A DNA stretch of 64,000 nucleotides from Paraburkholderia domus (GCF_905220705.1 NZ_CAJNAT010000013.1:1-64000); one strand, 5' to 3'; shown: positions 14,734 through 23,608, counted from the first letter of the stretch. Notes: generated from the sequence alone by a model not told the origin. Made by a program: numbers and translations.

Positions 14734-17466
14734 ATGACCGTCGGGAGCCTCGACAGGCCCCGCAAGATGGCATCAACACCTACAGGCGCTGGGAGTGTAG
14801 CCACGGCGCTCGTCCTGAAGACCATCGCGCCGCGTGCGCCGGCACATCTGCTGGTGCGTGACCGGCTAGCCGCGCACGCGTTGCACTTCGGCGATCAGTC
14901 GATCGCCCTCGTGCAAGCGCCGGCTGGCTACGGCAAGACCTCTCTGCTAGCCCAATGGCGCAGGGAAACCCTCGCGCATGGTGCCGCGGTCGCCTTCCTT
15001 TCGGTGGATGAGCGAGATGACCCTCAGCGGCTCCTCCAGGGGCTCGTCCATGCCATGCGGGCAGGCTGCGCCCGCCCCGCCTTCGGACGATTGCTGCTTG
15101 ACGGCGCCATGGGCGCGGTCGGCGAACTGGACGGCGTGACCGCCTGGCTGGCGGAAGTCGCACAGTTTTCTGGCGATGTTCTATTGATCGTCGACGAGGC
15201 CGACCGTCTACCCGACGCCGGCCTGACTGCACTGATTTATGTCTTGCACAATGCACCGCAGAACCTTCGCGTGGCCGTCGCTGCGCGTCGCAGAATCGAT
15301 ACCGTGGTTGCCGATCTGATCGCCTACGGGCAATGCATACTGGTCGATCCCGAGATGCTGCGCTTTCGTCTCGAAGAGACGATTGGACTTATTGCCAATC
15401 GTTTTGGGTCGCGTTTCGACACCGACGCGTGCGCGAGGCTGTTCGAGCTGACGGATGGCTGGCCGCTCGGCTTGCAGCTTGCGATGGCGGCAATGGCGCG
15501 CGCCCCGGATCCCCGGAAGGTCGTGGAGACCATGGCGGCCAACCAGGGCGGACTGCGTGAACACCTCGTCGGGACGCTGATCGCCGAGCTTTCTTCGGAA
15601 GATACCGATTTCCTCACGCGCACCAGCTTATTGGACTCGCTGCACCCGGAACTCTGTCAGGCGTTGACGGGCGATCCGCAGTCACCGGAGCGGCTGTCAC
15701 GCCTCGTGCGTGAGACGCCGGTGTTCGTGACCTCCGAGGACGGCGCATGGTGCTGGCTTCATACGCTGGTGCGCGACGCGCTGCAAGGCCGCCTCGCTCA
15801 TGTGCCTGCCGCCGAACGGGCTGCGCTGCATGGTCGTGCTGCCGCCTGGCTGAACGGGCACGGCATGATCGAACAAGCCGCGAGGCATGCTCACGCTGCA
15901 GGTCAGCATCAAACTGCGTACGAGCTGGCGGAGCGTTGCCTGCATGACGCCGTCAAGGAGGGGCGCCTGACTGCGGTTCTCGAATGGCTCGATCTGCTCC
16001 CTGCGGACGAACTCGAACGGCGTCCGCGCTTGTTGCTGGCGGCGGCTTGGGCCTTGGCGCTGGGCGAGCGGCACAAGGAGGCTGAACTTCAGGTGCAACG
16101 CGTCCTTGCCAGTCCCGACGCCGACGCTCAACTGCGCTACGAATGCGCGCTCATCCTGTGCGCTGCCGCCTATTACGCCGACGAGATCGACCAGTTCGTG
16201 GACCTGTTCGCGCCCTGGGCCGAATTCGCTCCCGCTGGCAATTCATGGCTCGCCCAGGTTCATGCAAACCGCCTCGCGGTACGCGCGATTCTCCTCGGCC
16301 AGCCCGCGCAGGCGCGTCGCTTCCAATTGGCGGCAAAGCGAGCCGAAGTCGGCAAAGGGATCGGCTACGTGGTGCGCTGGGGCGATTACATTGTCGGCTT
16401 CAGCTACGTGTGGGAAGGACAACTCGTGCTTGCCGAGGAGGTGCTCCGTCCAGCACTGGCAAGCGCGGACGCGGATCTTGGCCGCCGCCATCCGCTCTCG
16501 TGCATGTTTGCGGCGACATGCGCCGCGCTGAGCTACGAAGCCGATCGTATCGACGAGGCCGCTGCGTTGCTGGCCAATCGGCTGGACATTCTGGAGCGAG
16601 GCGGCACGCCAGATACCGTGTTGCTCGCCTACCGCACCGCGGCGCGCATCGCCGCGGTCAAAGGCAACGAACACCGGGCACTCGATCTCCTCGAGGCAAT
16701 GTACGCGATGGGTGTGAGCCGGCGCCTGCCGCGCCTGTGCATTGCCAGCATGGCTGAACAGGTGCGCATTCATGCAGGCCGATATCGCACGCAAATGTGC
16801 GACGCGCTGGTGCGGCGTATCGACGACACGGTGGCCGAGGCGGAGCCGAACACGGGGCCGCTGTGGAGGCAATCGGTCGGGCTGCTGGTCGGGTTGGCGC
16901 ATGCAGGCGCTGCGATTGCGGCGCGACGCTGGCAGGAAGCGCTTGACGATCTCGCGCAGGCAGGCGTTGCCGCCGAGGCGATGAAGCTTGGTCGATATCA
17001 GATTGAAATCATGGCGATGCGCGCATTCGCGCTGGAGCAGTCCGGCGCTAACGGGCTCGCACTGCTTCGCGAGGCAATGAATCTCGCGCAAACGTTCCGT
17101 CTGACTCGTACGCTGGCCGACGCCCATCCCGCTCTCGCGGACTGGGCGCGGCGAGTTAGCGAAGGGCAGTCCGAATCCGGCGAAGGCATCCGGGCGATTG
17201 CGGCAGCACGCATCGCCGTGCCGCCACCAGGCCGGCAGGCTACCGTGCCGCGGGCTGTGCCGAGCGTTGTGCTAACGCCCAAGGAGCGCGAAATTCTCGA
17301 GCTACTGGCGCGCAATCTGTCGAACAAAGAGATTGCGGTTGCGGCCGCGGTGGGAGAGGGCACCGTCAAGTGGCACCTCAAGAATCTCTTTGGAAAGCTC
17401 GACGCCAGCTCGCGAAAGCATGCTGTTCGAAGAGCGTTGGTGCTGGGTTTGCTCGAAGGCGCATGA
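14734..17466 (+). CDS. MalT-like LuxR-family ATP-dependent transcriptional regulator, copy 2
   Basis: A 910-residue paralogue of 3862-6525 with the same architecture: Walker A at about 62-70 (APAGYGKTS), a Walker-B-like DVLLIVDEADR, a long helical repeat region, and a C-terminal LuxR helix-turn-helix (LTPKEREILELLARNLSNKE, TVKWHLKNLFGKLDASSRKH). Long stretches match the paralogue nearly word for word, for example LANRLDILERGGTPD. The start is uncertain: ATG at 14734 or at 14767, both before the conserved PRAPAHLLVRDRL segment and both with weak ribosome sites. It is followed on the same strand by a porin paralogue, which mirrors the arrangement at 2226-6525. Confidence 0.92.
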   Translation: MTVGSLDRPRKMASTPTGAGSVATALVLKTIAPRAPAHLLVRDRLAAHALHFGDQSIALVQAPAGYGKTSLLAQWRRETLAHGAAVAFLSVDERDDPQRLLQGLVHAMRAGCARPAFGRLLLDGAMGAVGELDGVTAWLAEVAQFSGDVLLIVDEADRLPDAGLTALIYVLHNAPQNLRVAVAARRRIDTVVADLIAYGQCILVDPEMLRFRLEETIGLIANRFGSRFDTDACARLFELTDGWPLGLQLAMAAMARAPDPRKVVETMAANQGGLREHLVGTLIAELSSEDTDFLTRTSLLDSLHPELCQALTGDPQSPERLSRLVRETPVFVTSEDGAWCWLHTLVRDALQGRLAHVPAAERAALHGRAAAWLNGHGMIEQAARHAHAAGQHQTAYELAERCLHDAVKEGRLTAVLEWLDLLPADELERRPRLLLAAAWALALGERHKEAELQVQRVLASPDADAQLRYECALILCAAAYYADEIDQFVDLFAPWAEFAPAGNSWLAQVHANRLAVRAILLGQPAQARRFQLAAKRAEVGKGIGYVVRWGDYIVGFSYVWEGQLVLAEEVLRPALASADADLGRRHPLSCMFAATCAALSYEADRIDEAAALLANRLDILERGGTPDTVLLAYRTAARIAAVKGNEHRALDLLEAMYAMGVSRRLPRLCIASMAEQVRIHAGRYRTQMCDALVRRIDDTVAEAEPNTGPLWRQSVGLLVGLAHAGAAIAARRWQEALDDLAQAGVAAEAMKLGRYQIEIMAMRAFALEQSGANGLALLREAMNLAQTFRLTRTLADAHPALADWARRVSEGQSESGEGIRAIAAARIAVPPPGRQATVPRAVPSVVLTPKEREILELLARNLSNKEIAVAAAVGEGTVKWHLKNLFGKLDASSRKHAVRRALVLGLLEGA

Positions 17467-17505
17467 GTTTGCGCCGCCCCGCGCGCTGTTCACCTTGATG
17501 TTCCG

Positions 17506-17526
17506 CCCCTCCCGCTTTGGGAGGGG
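17506..17526. repeat. C-run/G-run hairpin element (copy C)
   Basis: CCCCTCCC (17506-17513) and GGGAGGGG (17519-17526) form an exact 8-bp stem with a 5-base loop. The stem is identical to that at 14649-14669. It is placed between the LuxR-type gene and the porin gene, which suggests attenuation or processing between the two. Confidence 0.55.
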
Positions 17527-17621
17527 TCGGTACGCGCTCCTTTCCGTATTCTTCCCTGCACGACGCGCCACGATGCCGCGAATTCCTGGCCGCAGTCGAA
17601 ACAAAACTATCAGGAGACAAA

Positions 17622-18746
17622 ATGCAGGTGAAACTGATTGGAGCGGCCGCGCTCATCGCATTCGCGAGCGCCGCTCACGCGCAATCTTCGGTGACGCTTT
17701 ACGGCATCCTCGATTCGGGTTTCTTGTACCAGAGCAGCTCGGCCGCGACGTTTAACCCGAAGGCGCCAAACACGGGAGCGGTGTACCGCCTCAAGGACGG
17801 CGGCATCTATTCGAGCCTGTGGGGAATCAAGGGTAGCGAAGACATCGGCGGCGGCTACCATGTCAATTTCAAGCTCCAGGGCTCGTTCGACAGCAGCACC
17901 GGCAAATCCGGCCTGAGCGATACGCCAGGCGCTGTGGCTCAGTTCAACCAGTTCGCGACGATTGGCGTATCGGGACCGTTCGGCACGTTCAACGCGGGCC
18001 GGCAGATCGTCCCGATGATCTATGCCATGGCCGAGACGGATGTACGGTCCTCCCAATACTTCGGCAGTATCCTGACCGCGTGGCTGGGTATGAACCAGGC
18101 CGCCGGCTGGCCGGGCACCAGCACCAATGCGCCAATCGGCGCACTGTACGACAGCAACGCGCTGGTCTACCAGTCGCCCTCTTTCGGCGGCGCTTCGGTC
18201 GGATTGGAATACGCACCCGGTGGCGTGGCAGGCCAGTTTCAGGGGGGAACGCGCGAGTCCGCGGTACTCAAATACTCGAACTACGGTTTGAGCCTGTCCG
18301 CTGTGTACTACAACGGACATGACACGAATCCGGCTCCCGGTGCGCCGTTGACCGGGCTCGACAACAACCGGTTCGTTTATCTTGGCGCACTTTATACGCT
18401 CCATGGTTTCTCGGTGTCGGCGTCGTACAGCAACGGCAAGAATCCTGCGCATGCCAATCAGGTCAATATTGATCTCTATTCCGCGGGATTGGGCTATCGC
18501 TTCTCGCCGGCGTTTCAGGTCACCTCGGGCCTCTATTACCTGAAAGACAAGAACAATTCGGCGAATCACTCGACGGAAATCGCACTCGGTGGCGAATACA
18601 AGCTCTCCGTCAGAACGATGGTTTACGCGCAGGTCGGTCACGTCAATAACAAGGGGACAATGAACCAGACGATTGTCTATGGCCAGCCGGTGGCGCCTGG
18701 CGTGACGACGACGGCGGCCATGATCGGCCTGCGCCATAGCTTCTGA
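17622..18746 (+). CDS. Gram-negative porin (Burkholderia OmpC-like), copy 2
   Basis: A 374-residue outer-membrane porin. ATG 17622 has AGGAGACA directly upstream and gives a signal peptide (MQVKLIGAAALIAFASAAHA). The mature start is QSSVTLYGILDSG and the C-terminus LRHSF. It is a clear paralogue of the porin at 2226-3410, sharing for example NTGAVYRLKDGGIYSS-type segments and the stretch EYAPGGVAGQFQGGTRESAV. The second copy is about 20 residues shorter, mostly in loops, which could change pore selectivity. It follows the second LuxR-type regulator by 155 bp that contain a hairpin, so the two probably form one regulated unit. Confidence 0.95.
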   Translation: MQVKLIGAAALIAFASAAHAQSSVTLYGILDSGFLYQSSSAATFNPKAPNTGAVYRLKDGGIYSSLWGIKGSEDIGGGYHVNFKLQGSFDSSTGKSGLSDTPGAVAQFNQFATIGVSGPFGTFNAGRQIVPMIYAMAETDVRSSQYFGSILTAWLGMNQAAGWPGTSTNAPIGALYDSNALVYQSPSFGGASVGLEYAPGGVAGQFQGGTRESAVLKYSNYGLSLSAVYYNGHDTNPAPGAPLTGLDNNRFVYLGALYTLHGFSVSASYSNGKNPAHANQVNIDLYSAGLGYRFSPAFQVTSGLYYLKDKNNSANHSTEIALGGEYKLSVRTMVYAQVGHVNNKGTMNQTIVYGQPVAPGVTTTAAMIGLRHSF

Positions 18747-18866
18747 GCGGAGCGTGCTGGCTGTTCGTTGTTCGGGACAGCATCGGGTGCGTGGCGACGA
18801 TGTACATTCGCTGCCGCGTACTTCGGAACTCGACCCAACCAGATGGATCGAGTTCCAGAGCGGGAA

Positions 18867-20597
18867 CTATGTCGTGCGCACTTTCACATAGCGCCCAGGC
18901 GCCGGCTCGACCGGCTTATGCAGAGCGCTTCCCAGCCTCGTGCGCGCCTTGACCGAATCTCCAGCATAAGGCTTCAGCCACTCGATCCAATGGGTCCACC
19001 AGCTGCCCGCTTCTGTTTCGGTTGACGCGAGCCATACATCCGGATCGCCAGTCGAATCACCGCTGACTCTGTAACTCCGCTTGTTCTTCGACGCAGGATT
19101 GACGACCCCGGCTATGTGACCGCTCGCGCCGAGAACGAACTGAGTCGGGCCGCCAACCAGTTGTGTGGATCGGTAAGCAGATCGCCATGGCACGATGTGG
19201 TCTTCCTCTGTTGCCAGCACGTAGCTCGGAATGTCGATGTGCTCCAGGTCAACTGGCGTGCCGCAGACCGTCAACCGCCCCGGCTTGCACAAGTTGTTCT
19301 CCAGGTACATGTTGCGCAAATACCAGGTGTACATGGGCCCGGGCAGATTCGTGCTGTCGGCATTCCAGTACAGCAGGTCGAATGCGGGCGGGGACTTGCC
19401 CTTCAAGTAGTTGTCGATGACGTAAGGCCAGATCAGATCGTTTGCTCGCAACGTCTGGAACGCGAACCCAAGTTCCTTGCCGGAGTAGATGCCGCCTTGA
19501 CCGATTGCGCCCTCGCGCTGAGCGACGCCTGCTTCGTCAATGAAGACGCCCAGCTCGCCAGGTTCTTCGAAATCCAGCATCGTGGTGAGCAATGTGATGC
19601 TAGCCAACCGGTCTTCGCCGCGCGCTCGGGAGATCGCCGTGGCCGACGACAGAATGGTGCCTCCTACGCACCAGCCCACCGCGTTGACCCGATCGGCGCG
19701 GGTGATCGCGAGCGCAACGTTGATGGCCGTCAACGCACCGTGTTCGACGTAGTCGTCCCACGTCGTATGCGCCATGGCGGCATCCGGGTTGCGCCAGGAC
19801 ACCATGAACACCGTCATCCCCTGTTCGCAGGCAAAGCGTACAAAGGAGTTTTCAGGCTGCAGATCGAGAATGTAATACTTGTTGATACAGGGTGGCACGA
19901 TCAGCACCGGGCGTTTGGCTACCCTGTCGGTGAGCGGCGCATACTGGATCAACTGGAATAGATCGTTCTCGAACACCACCGCGCCCTGGGACGTCGCCAC
20001 GTTGTGCCCGACCTCGTAAGCGGTCTCGTCCGTGATCGAGATGTTGCCGCGCTGCAAATCGCCAAGCAGGTTCGTGAAGCTTTCACGCAAGCTGTCGCCG
20101 CTGGATTCGAACGCGAGCTTGAGCGCCTCGGGATTGGTCGCGGCGAAATTGGCTGGGCTGAGCAAGTCGATGAACTGCCGTGTGAAGAACTCGAGCTTCC
20201 GTTTGTCCTTTTCGCTTAGGACAACCGCATCGACGACGTCTTCAAGCAAGCGCGCATTGAGCAGGTAGTTCTGCTTGAGCAGGCTGTACCAGGCATTCTT
20301 GCGCCAGTCTTCGGCAAGAAAGCGGCGGTCACTGCGCTTTGGGGCGATCACGGGTTCGGTTTCCGCGCCCATTGTGCTGGCCAGCGTGCGGGTCCAAACC
20401 GACGCCAGCTGCGGCCAGTACGCCGAGTGTGCATCGAGCAGTGCCACAGGAACGACTAGTGCTTCCGGAGACTCCGCTCCAGTGTGCGTGTCGTTCTGCA
20501 GATTGCCATTCGCCTTCAAACCGGCCATGGTGCGCCAGAACTTCTGTCCAGACTTGAAGAATCCCTGTATATATTCAGTAGGCACGTTTAACGACAT
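18867..20597 (-). CDS. phaC: Class I poly(R)-hydroxyalkanoate synthase
   Basis: Polymerises (R)-3-hydroxyacyl-CoA to polyhydroxyalkanoate at the granule surface. About 576 residues. The N-terminal region (YIQGFFKSGQKFWRTMAGL) precedes an alpha/beta-hydrolase core. The catalytic Cys (about residue 310) is in the lipase-like box GWCVGG, the Asp is in TEEDHIVPW and the His in GASGHIAGVVNP. Two starts are possible: GTG 20603, which overlaps the stop of the upstream MaoC gene, or ATG 20597, which I prefer. Either way it is translationally coupled to the hydratase. No phaA/phaB reductase is nearby, so the monomer probably comes from beta-oxidation through the adjacent hydratase. Confidence 0.94.
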   Translation of the reverse strand: MSLNVPTEYIQGFFKSGQKFWRTMAGLKANGNLQNDTHTGAESPEALVVPVALLDAHSAYWPQLASVWTRTLASTMGAETEPVIAPKRSDRRFLAEDWRKNAWYSLLKQNYLLNARLLEDVVDAVVLSEKDKRKLEFFTRQFIDLLSPANFAATNPEALKLAFESSGDSLRESFTNLLGDLQRGNISITDETAYEVGHNVATSQGAVVFENDLFQLIQYAPLTDRVAKRPVLIVPPCINKYYILDLQPENSFVRFACEQGMTVFMVSWRNPDAAMAHTTWDDYVEHGALTAINVALAITRADRVNAVGWCVGGTILSSATAISRARGEDRLASITLLTTMLDFEEPGELGVFIDEAGVAQREGAIGQGGIYSGKELGFAFQTLRANDLIWPYVIDNYLKGKSPPAFDLLYWNADSTNLPGPMYTWYLRNMYLENNLCKPGRLTVCGTPVDLEHIDIPSYVLATEEDHIVPWRSAYRSTQLVGGPTQFVLGASGHIAGVVNPASKNKRSYRVSGDSTGDPDVWLASTETEAGSWWTHWIEWLKPYAGDSVKARTRLGSALHKPVEPAPGRYVKVRTT

Positions 20598-20599
20598 GG

Positions 20600-21097
20600 T
20601 CACGATGCCTCGCTTGATTGACTCATGATTGCAGACAATTCGGCGCTGGCTACGCGTTCAGCCAGGCGCCGCGCACGGGACGTAGCCATGACGACCGCTT
20701 CGCCGTCGATCACCACTTTTCCTCCAACGGTACAGACGGTCGACATCACGACGCGGCTCTTTTCCGGCTGCAATTCTTTCACCGCGACCGTTGCATGCAC
20801 CGTATCGCCAGGCCGGACCGGTGCCTTGAAACGCAGGTTCTGTCCGAGGTACACGGTGCCGGGGCCCGGGAGGTGCCCGGCGAGGGTCGCGGAAATCACA
20901 CCTGCGGTTAGCATCCCATGTGCGATGCGCCCTTTGAACGGGGTGGTCCGCGCGAATTCCTCATTGATGTGAACTGCGTTGTTGTCGCCCGATGCGGCCG
21001 CGAAGAACAGGATGTCCGTCTCCGTGATGGTTTTCGCAAAGGTGGCGCTCATGCCGGCTTCCAGGTCTTCAATGTCGTAACCGCCGATTTCGTTCAT
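20600..21097 (-). CDS. MaoC-like (R)-specific enoyl-CoA hydratase (PhaJ type)
   Basis: A 165-residue single hot-dog-fold hydratase that converts trans-2-enoyl-CoA to (R)-3-hydroxyacyl-CoA. The hydratase-2 signature is present at about residues 33-60 (FAAASGDNNAVHINEEFA), with the catalytic Asp and His five residues apart, followed by GRIAHGMLTAGVISATLAGH. It is immediately upstream of phaC and overlaps or abuts its start, which is the classical arrangement for supplying PHA monomers from fatty-acid oxidation. A tail of about 25 residues after the fold is rich in Ala and Ser. Upstream lies a degenerate copy of an acyl-CoA dehydrogenase 5' end. Confidence 0.9.
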   Translation of the reverse strand: MNEIGGYDIEDLEAGMSATFAKTITETDILFFAAASGDNNAVHINEEFARTTPFKGRIAHGMLTAGVISATLAGHLPGPGTVYLGQNLRFKAPVRPGDTVHATVAVKELQPEKSRVVMSTVCTVGGKVVIDGEAVVMATSRARRLAERVASAELSAIMSQSSEAS

Positions 21098-21154
21098 CTT
21101 TGTCTCAAGTCGTTATAACTGAATGAATGGATTGACCCTGTCTGTTTCCGAAGC

Positions 21155-21355
21155 ATTGATGACAAACAGCACGCCCATGACAGGTGCCGTATGGCTCACG
21201 ATGGAATTCCAGAAAAGCGATCGAAGAGGGGACGCGGGTTGGGCAGCGTTGATGGCCCGGTGCGGTATCCGTTGAGCCGATCGTAGTCTCGATTGGACGG
21301 GAATCGACTACCTAAAGCGGACCATCTATTGACAAAGTCGGCCACGACTTGCGAA
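21155..21355 (-). pseudogene. Degenerate copy of acyl-CoA dehydrogenase 5' end and promoter
   Basis: Reading the minus strand from about 21200 downwards gives VSHTAPVMGVLFVINA, which aligns with MSYTAPVKDMLFVINE of the gene at 9547-11349. The initiator is now GTG and the frame ends after about 16 codons. The upstream 150 bp also match, including the TCTATTGACAAA block. The gene body is gone. It is the stub of a second acyl-CoA dehydrogenase, probably once joined to the hydratase-phaC pair next to it, since all are on the same strand. Confidence 0.75.
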
Positions 21356-21387
21356 GCAGGTGGCTAGCGATTTCAGGCCCGCTGCGC

Positions 21388-21636
21388 TCATGCCGCGAGC
21401 AAGGACGTGCTCATCATCGGTGCTTCCTGCCTGGGTGGATACACGTTCCACGACCCGTCGCCATGCCGGAAGAAGGTAATCGCTAACAAGCTGTCAGAAC
21501 AGCCTCCGCCGATGCGTATGTAGCGGCTTCGATTCGAAGATGTACGACTGAATTCGATCACCTGCACGGTCCTCGTGCCGCAGTGACCAAGCCACTTGTC
21601 GATCAACTTCCGCAAAGAACTTTCACCGTTTCGCAT
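21388..21636 (-). CDS. Hypothetical protein of about 82 residues
   Basis: A small frame starting MRNGESSLRKLIDKWLGHCG, with a hydrophobic strand SLLAITFFRHGDGSWNVYPP and the end MMSTSLLAA. It resembles small conserved Burkholderiales proteins that begin RKLIDKWLG and end in a FFRHDDGSW-type strand, as I remember them. It has no signal peptide and no catalytic motif. The frame is open further upstream to a TTG at 21786, but nothing there looks conserved. Function unknown. Confidence 0.45.
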   Translation of the reverse strand: MRNGESSLRKLIDKWLGHCGTRTVQVIEFSRTSSNRSRYIRIGGGCSDSLLAITFFRHGDGSWNVYPPRQEAPMMSTSLLAA

Positions 21637-21816
21637 GGCGCTTTCCCTGAAAAGTAACACCGGACGCCTGTCTGGCGCCTGGGCGACCGGGACTGCCGCG
21701 TGCCCAAAATCATCGAGACGGTTGTGTCCAATGACTTTTCCGCCTGGCGGCGGACGGCGTATCCAGGTCTTTCCCTGATTGCTCAAGTGAAGTCTAGGGC
21801 GCGCCGTTCGTGGCCG

Positions 21817-21837
21817 CCCCCCTCCACAGGAGAGGGG
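21817..21837. repeat. C-run/G-run hairpin element (copy D)
   Basis: CCCCCCTCC and GGAGAGGGG fold around ACA with one bulged base. The element lies just beyond the stop codon of the SDR gene at 21852-22676 (minus strand). It may serve as a transcript end there. Confidence 0.4.
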
Positions 21838-21851
21838 CTAGGGAAAACACC

Positions 21852-22676
21852 TCAGACTGCGCCGCCATTGGGCGAAATGATCTGGCCCACCAGATAGTGA
21901 TTGTCGGACGCAAGGTAGACGGCAAGGGAGGCATATTCGTCCATCTTGCCGAACCGGCCTAGCGGGATCAGTTGCATGAGCCTGTTCTTTTGTTCCTCGG
22001 TTGAGCGGGCGAAGTACTTTTCGAAGTCCGGTGTCTGGATGCCGCCCGGCGCGATTGCGTTCACGTAGATGTTCCCGCCAGCCGCTTCTGCCGCCACCGT
22101 CCGCGTGAATGCAATCACGGCGCCTTTCGTCGCCGAATAGTGCGGACTATGGGCACTGATGGTGGACATGCCGGCAATCGACGCAATGTTGATGATCTTG
22201 CCGCTGCCTTGGGGCTCCATGATCCGTAATGCTTCGCGCGTGCAGTAGAACACGCCGTGAACATTGACACCCCAGTAGCGATGCCATTGTTCGTCTGACA
22301 TCGAGCTGGTGAAGCCCAGCGCCTGTCTGGGCACGGGCGTGGTCATGTAGTCCCAATGCCTGTTGCGCCGTGCGTCGTCCTCGGGGCCGATCGGCCCGAT
22401 TCCCGCGTTGTTGACCAGCACGTCTAATCGACCAAAGCGCGCCGCGATGCTCGCGAAGAGTTTCGCCACCTGCACGCTGGAGGAAACGTCGCATGCCTGA
22501 GCGATGCATTCGTGTGTCCCCGCGGCGGTCACTTCCTCACGCGCGGCGTTCAGGTTTTCCTCATTGACGTCGCAAATGATGACCTGGGCGCCGGCACGTG
22601 TGTAAGCCAGTGCAATGCTCTTCCCGAGACCTCGGGCAGCGCCAGTCACGAGGGCGATCTTGTTATCCAGTGTCAT
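21852..22676 (-). CDS. Short-chain dehydrogenase/reductase
   Basis: A 274-residue classical SDR. The cofactor motif TGAARGLG is at about 11-18, with Asp in IICDVNEEN favouring NAD(H). NNAGIGPIG, the catalytic Ser in IINIASIAGMS and the YSATKG pair (Tyr, Lys) are all present. An insert of about 20 residues (DDARRNRHWDYMTTPVPRQA) before the helix that precedes the active site is unusual and may shape the substrate pocket. The start ATG 22676 has AGGAGC upstream. It is divergent from a second SDR at 22874, and the 197-bp space between them holds a hairpin. It probably oxidises a hydroxy intermediate in the catabolic region. Confidence 0.92.
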   Translation of the reverse strand: MTLDNKIALVTGAARGLGKSIALAYTRAGAQVIICDVNEENLNAAREEVTAAGTHECIAQACDVSSSVQVAKLFASIAARFGRLDVLVNNAGIGPIGPEDDARRNRHWDYMTTPVPRQALGFTSSMSDEQWHRYWGVNVHGVFYCTREALRIMEPQGSGKIINIASIAGMSTISAHSPHYSATKGAVIAFTRTVAAEAAGGNIYVNAIAPGGIQTPDFEKYFARSTEEQKNRLMQLIPLGRFGKMDEYASLAVYLASDNHYLVGQIISPNGGAV

Positions 22677-22770
22677 ACGACTGCTCCTTTCGGGTTGCGA
22701 TCAAGCTAAAGCCGGCCGGGAGAAAACGGAGGAGCCGACCTGTGCGCAAAAAGACTATCGGCTTCGTCGC

Positions 22771-22817
22771 CTGAAGGGTCCCCCCAGCAATGGGGGGCCG
22801 GGTATTCAGGAGTACCG
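22771..22817. repeat. C-run/G-run hairpin element with conserved tail (copy E)
   Basis: CCCCCC (22780-22785) pairs with GGGGGG across AGCAAT. An outer CTGAA (22771) and TTCAG (22805) can extend the stem. The tail TATTCAGGAGTACCG matches the tail of copy A with only two or three changes. It lies between two divergent SDR genes, so it sits in both promoter regions. Confidence 0.5.
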
Positions 22818-22873
22818 TCGCGAGAGCAGACAGATAAGCTTCTCGACAACATCGGTCGATTCTGGAGAGGCAA

Positions 22874-23608
22874 ATGAATTCAGCAGAGGGCACAACGCTG
22901 CGAGGAAAGGTCGCGGTCATCACAGGCGCAGGTCGCGGCATCGGCCGCGCCATCGCGCTGGCCTATGCAAAAGCCGGGGCAGATGTCGTGTGCAGCGCAC
23001 GCTCAGGCCGGGAGATCGACGAAACCGTCGCGTTGATTACCGCGCAGGGCGGTCGAGCGATCGCGATCACCTCTGACGTAACGAACTACGAATCGGTCGA
23101 GGCGCTGTTTTCAGGAGCGGTTCAGGCGTTCGACGGCGTGGACATCGTGCTCGCCAATGCTGGCGTGGGTACCGTGACCGGGACGGTTGAACACTCTGAC
23201 CCGAAACGCTGGAAAGAGGTGATCGACGTCAACCTCGTTGGCGCGTTCCACACCGCGCGCGCGGCGATTCCACATCTGCGCCGGAGCGGGGCCGGCAAGC
23301 TGATCCTGATGGGCTCCGGGCTGCGGCAGCGTCCCAATGCCAATCTGTCCGCCTATGGCTGCTCAAAGGCGGGAATGTGGCTGCTCACGCAAACCCTCGC
23401 GTTGGAGCTCCTGGACGCCAACATCAGCGTCAATGAGCTGATCCCTGGGCCCGTGCGTACGGCGATGACTGACTTTGGCGACAAGTGTCAGTTCAATGAA
23501 GAGTGGCTCAAGGAACCAGAGGACGTCGTTCCGCTCGCGCTGTTCCTTGCCAGCCAGCCGGATGTCGGCCCATCCGCACAAAGCTTCAGTCTGATGCGCC
23601 GCGCCTGA
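22874..23608 (+). CDS. Short-chain dehydrogenase/reductase
   Basis: A 244-residue classical SDR with TGAGRGIG at about 19-26, NAGVGTVTG, a catalytic Ser in KLILMGSGLRQR and the Tyr/Lys pair in YGCSKAGM. The position after the second strand (VVCSARSGRE) has Ser-Arg rather than Asp, which suggests NADP(H). ATG 22874 has GGAGAGG upstream. An MFS carrier follows after 69 bp on the same strand and is probably cotranscribed. It differs clearly in sequence from the divergent SDR, so the two are not a recent duplication. Substrate unknown. Confidence 0.92.
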   Translation: MNSAEGTTLRGKVAVITGAGRGIGRAIALAYAKAGADVVCSARSGREIDETVALITAQGGRAIAITSDVTNYESVEALFSGAVQAFDGVDIVLANAGVGTVTGTVEHSDPKRWKEVIDVNLVGAFHTARAAIPHLRRSGAGKLILMGSGLRQRPNANLSAYGCSKAGMWLLTQTLALELLDANISVNELIPGPVRTAMTDFGDKCQFNEEWLKEPEDVVPLALFLASQPDVGPSAQSFSLMRRA

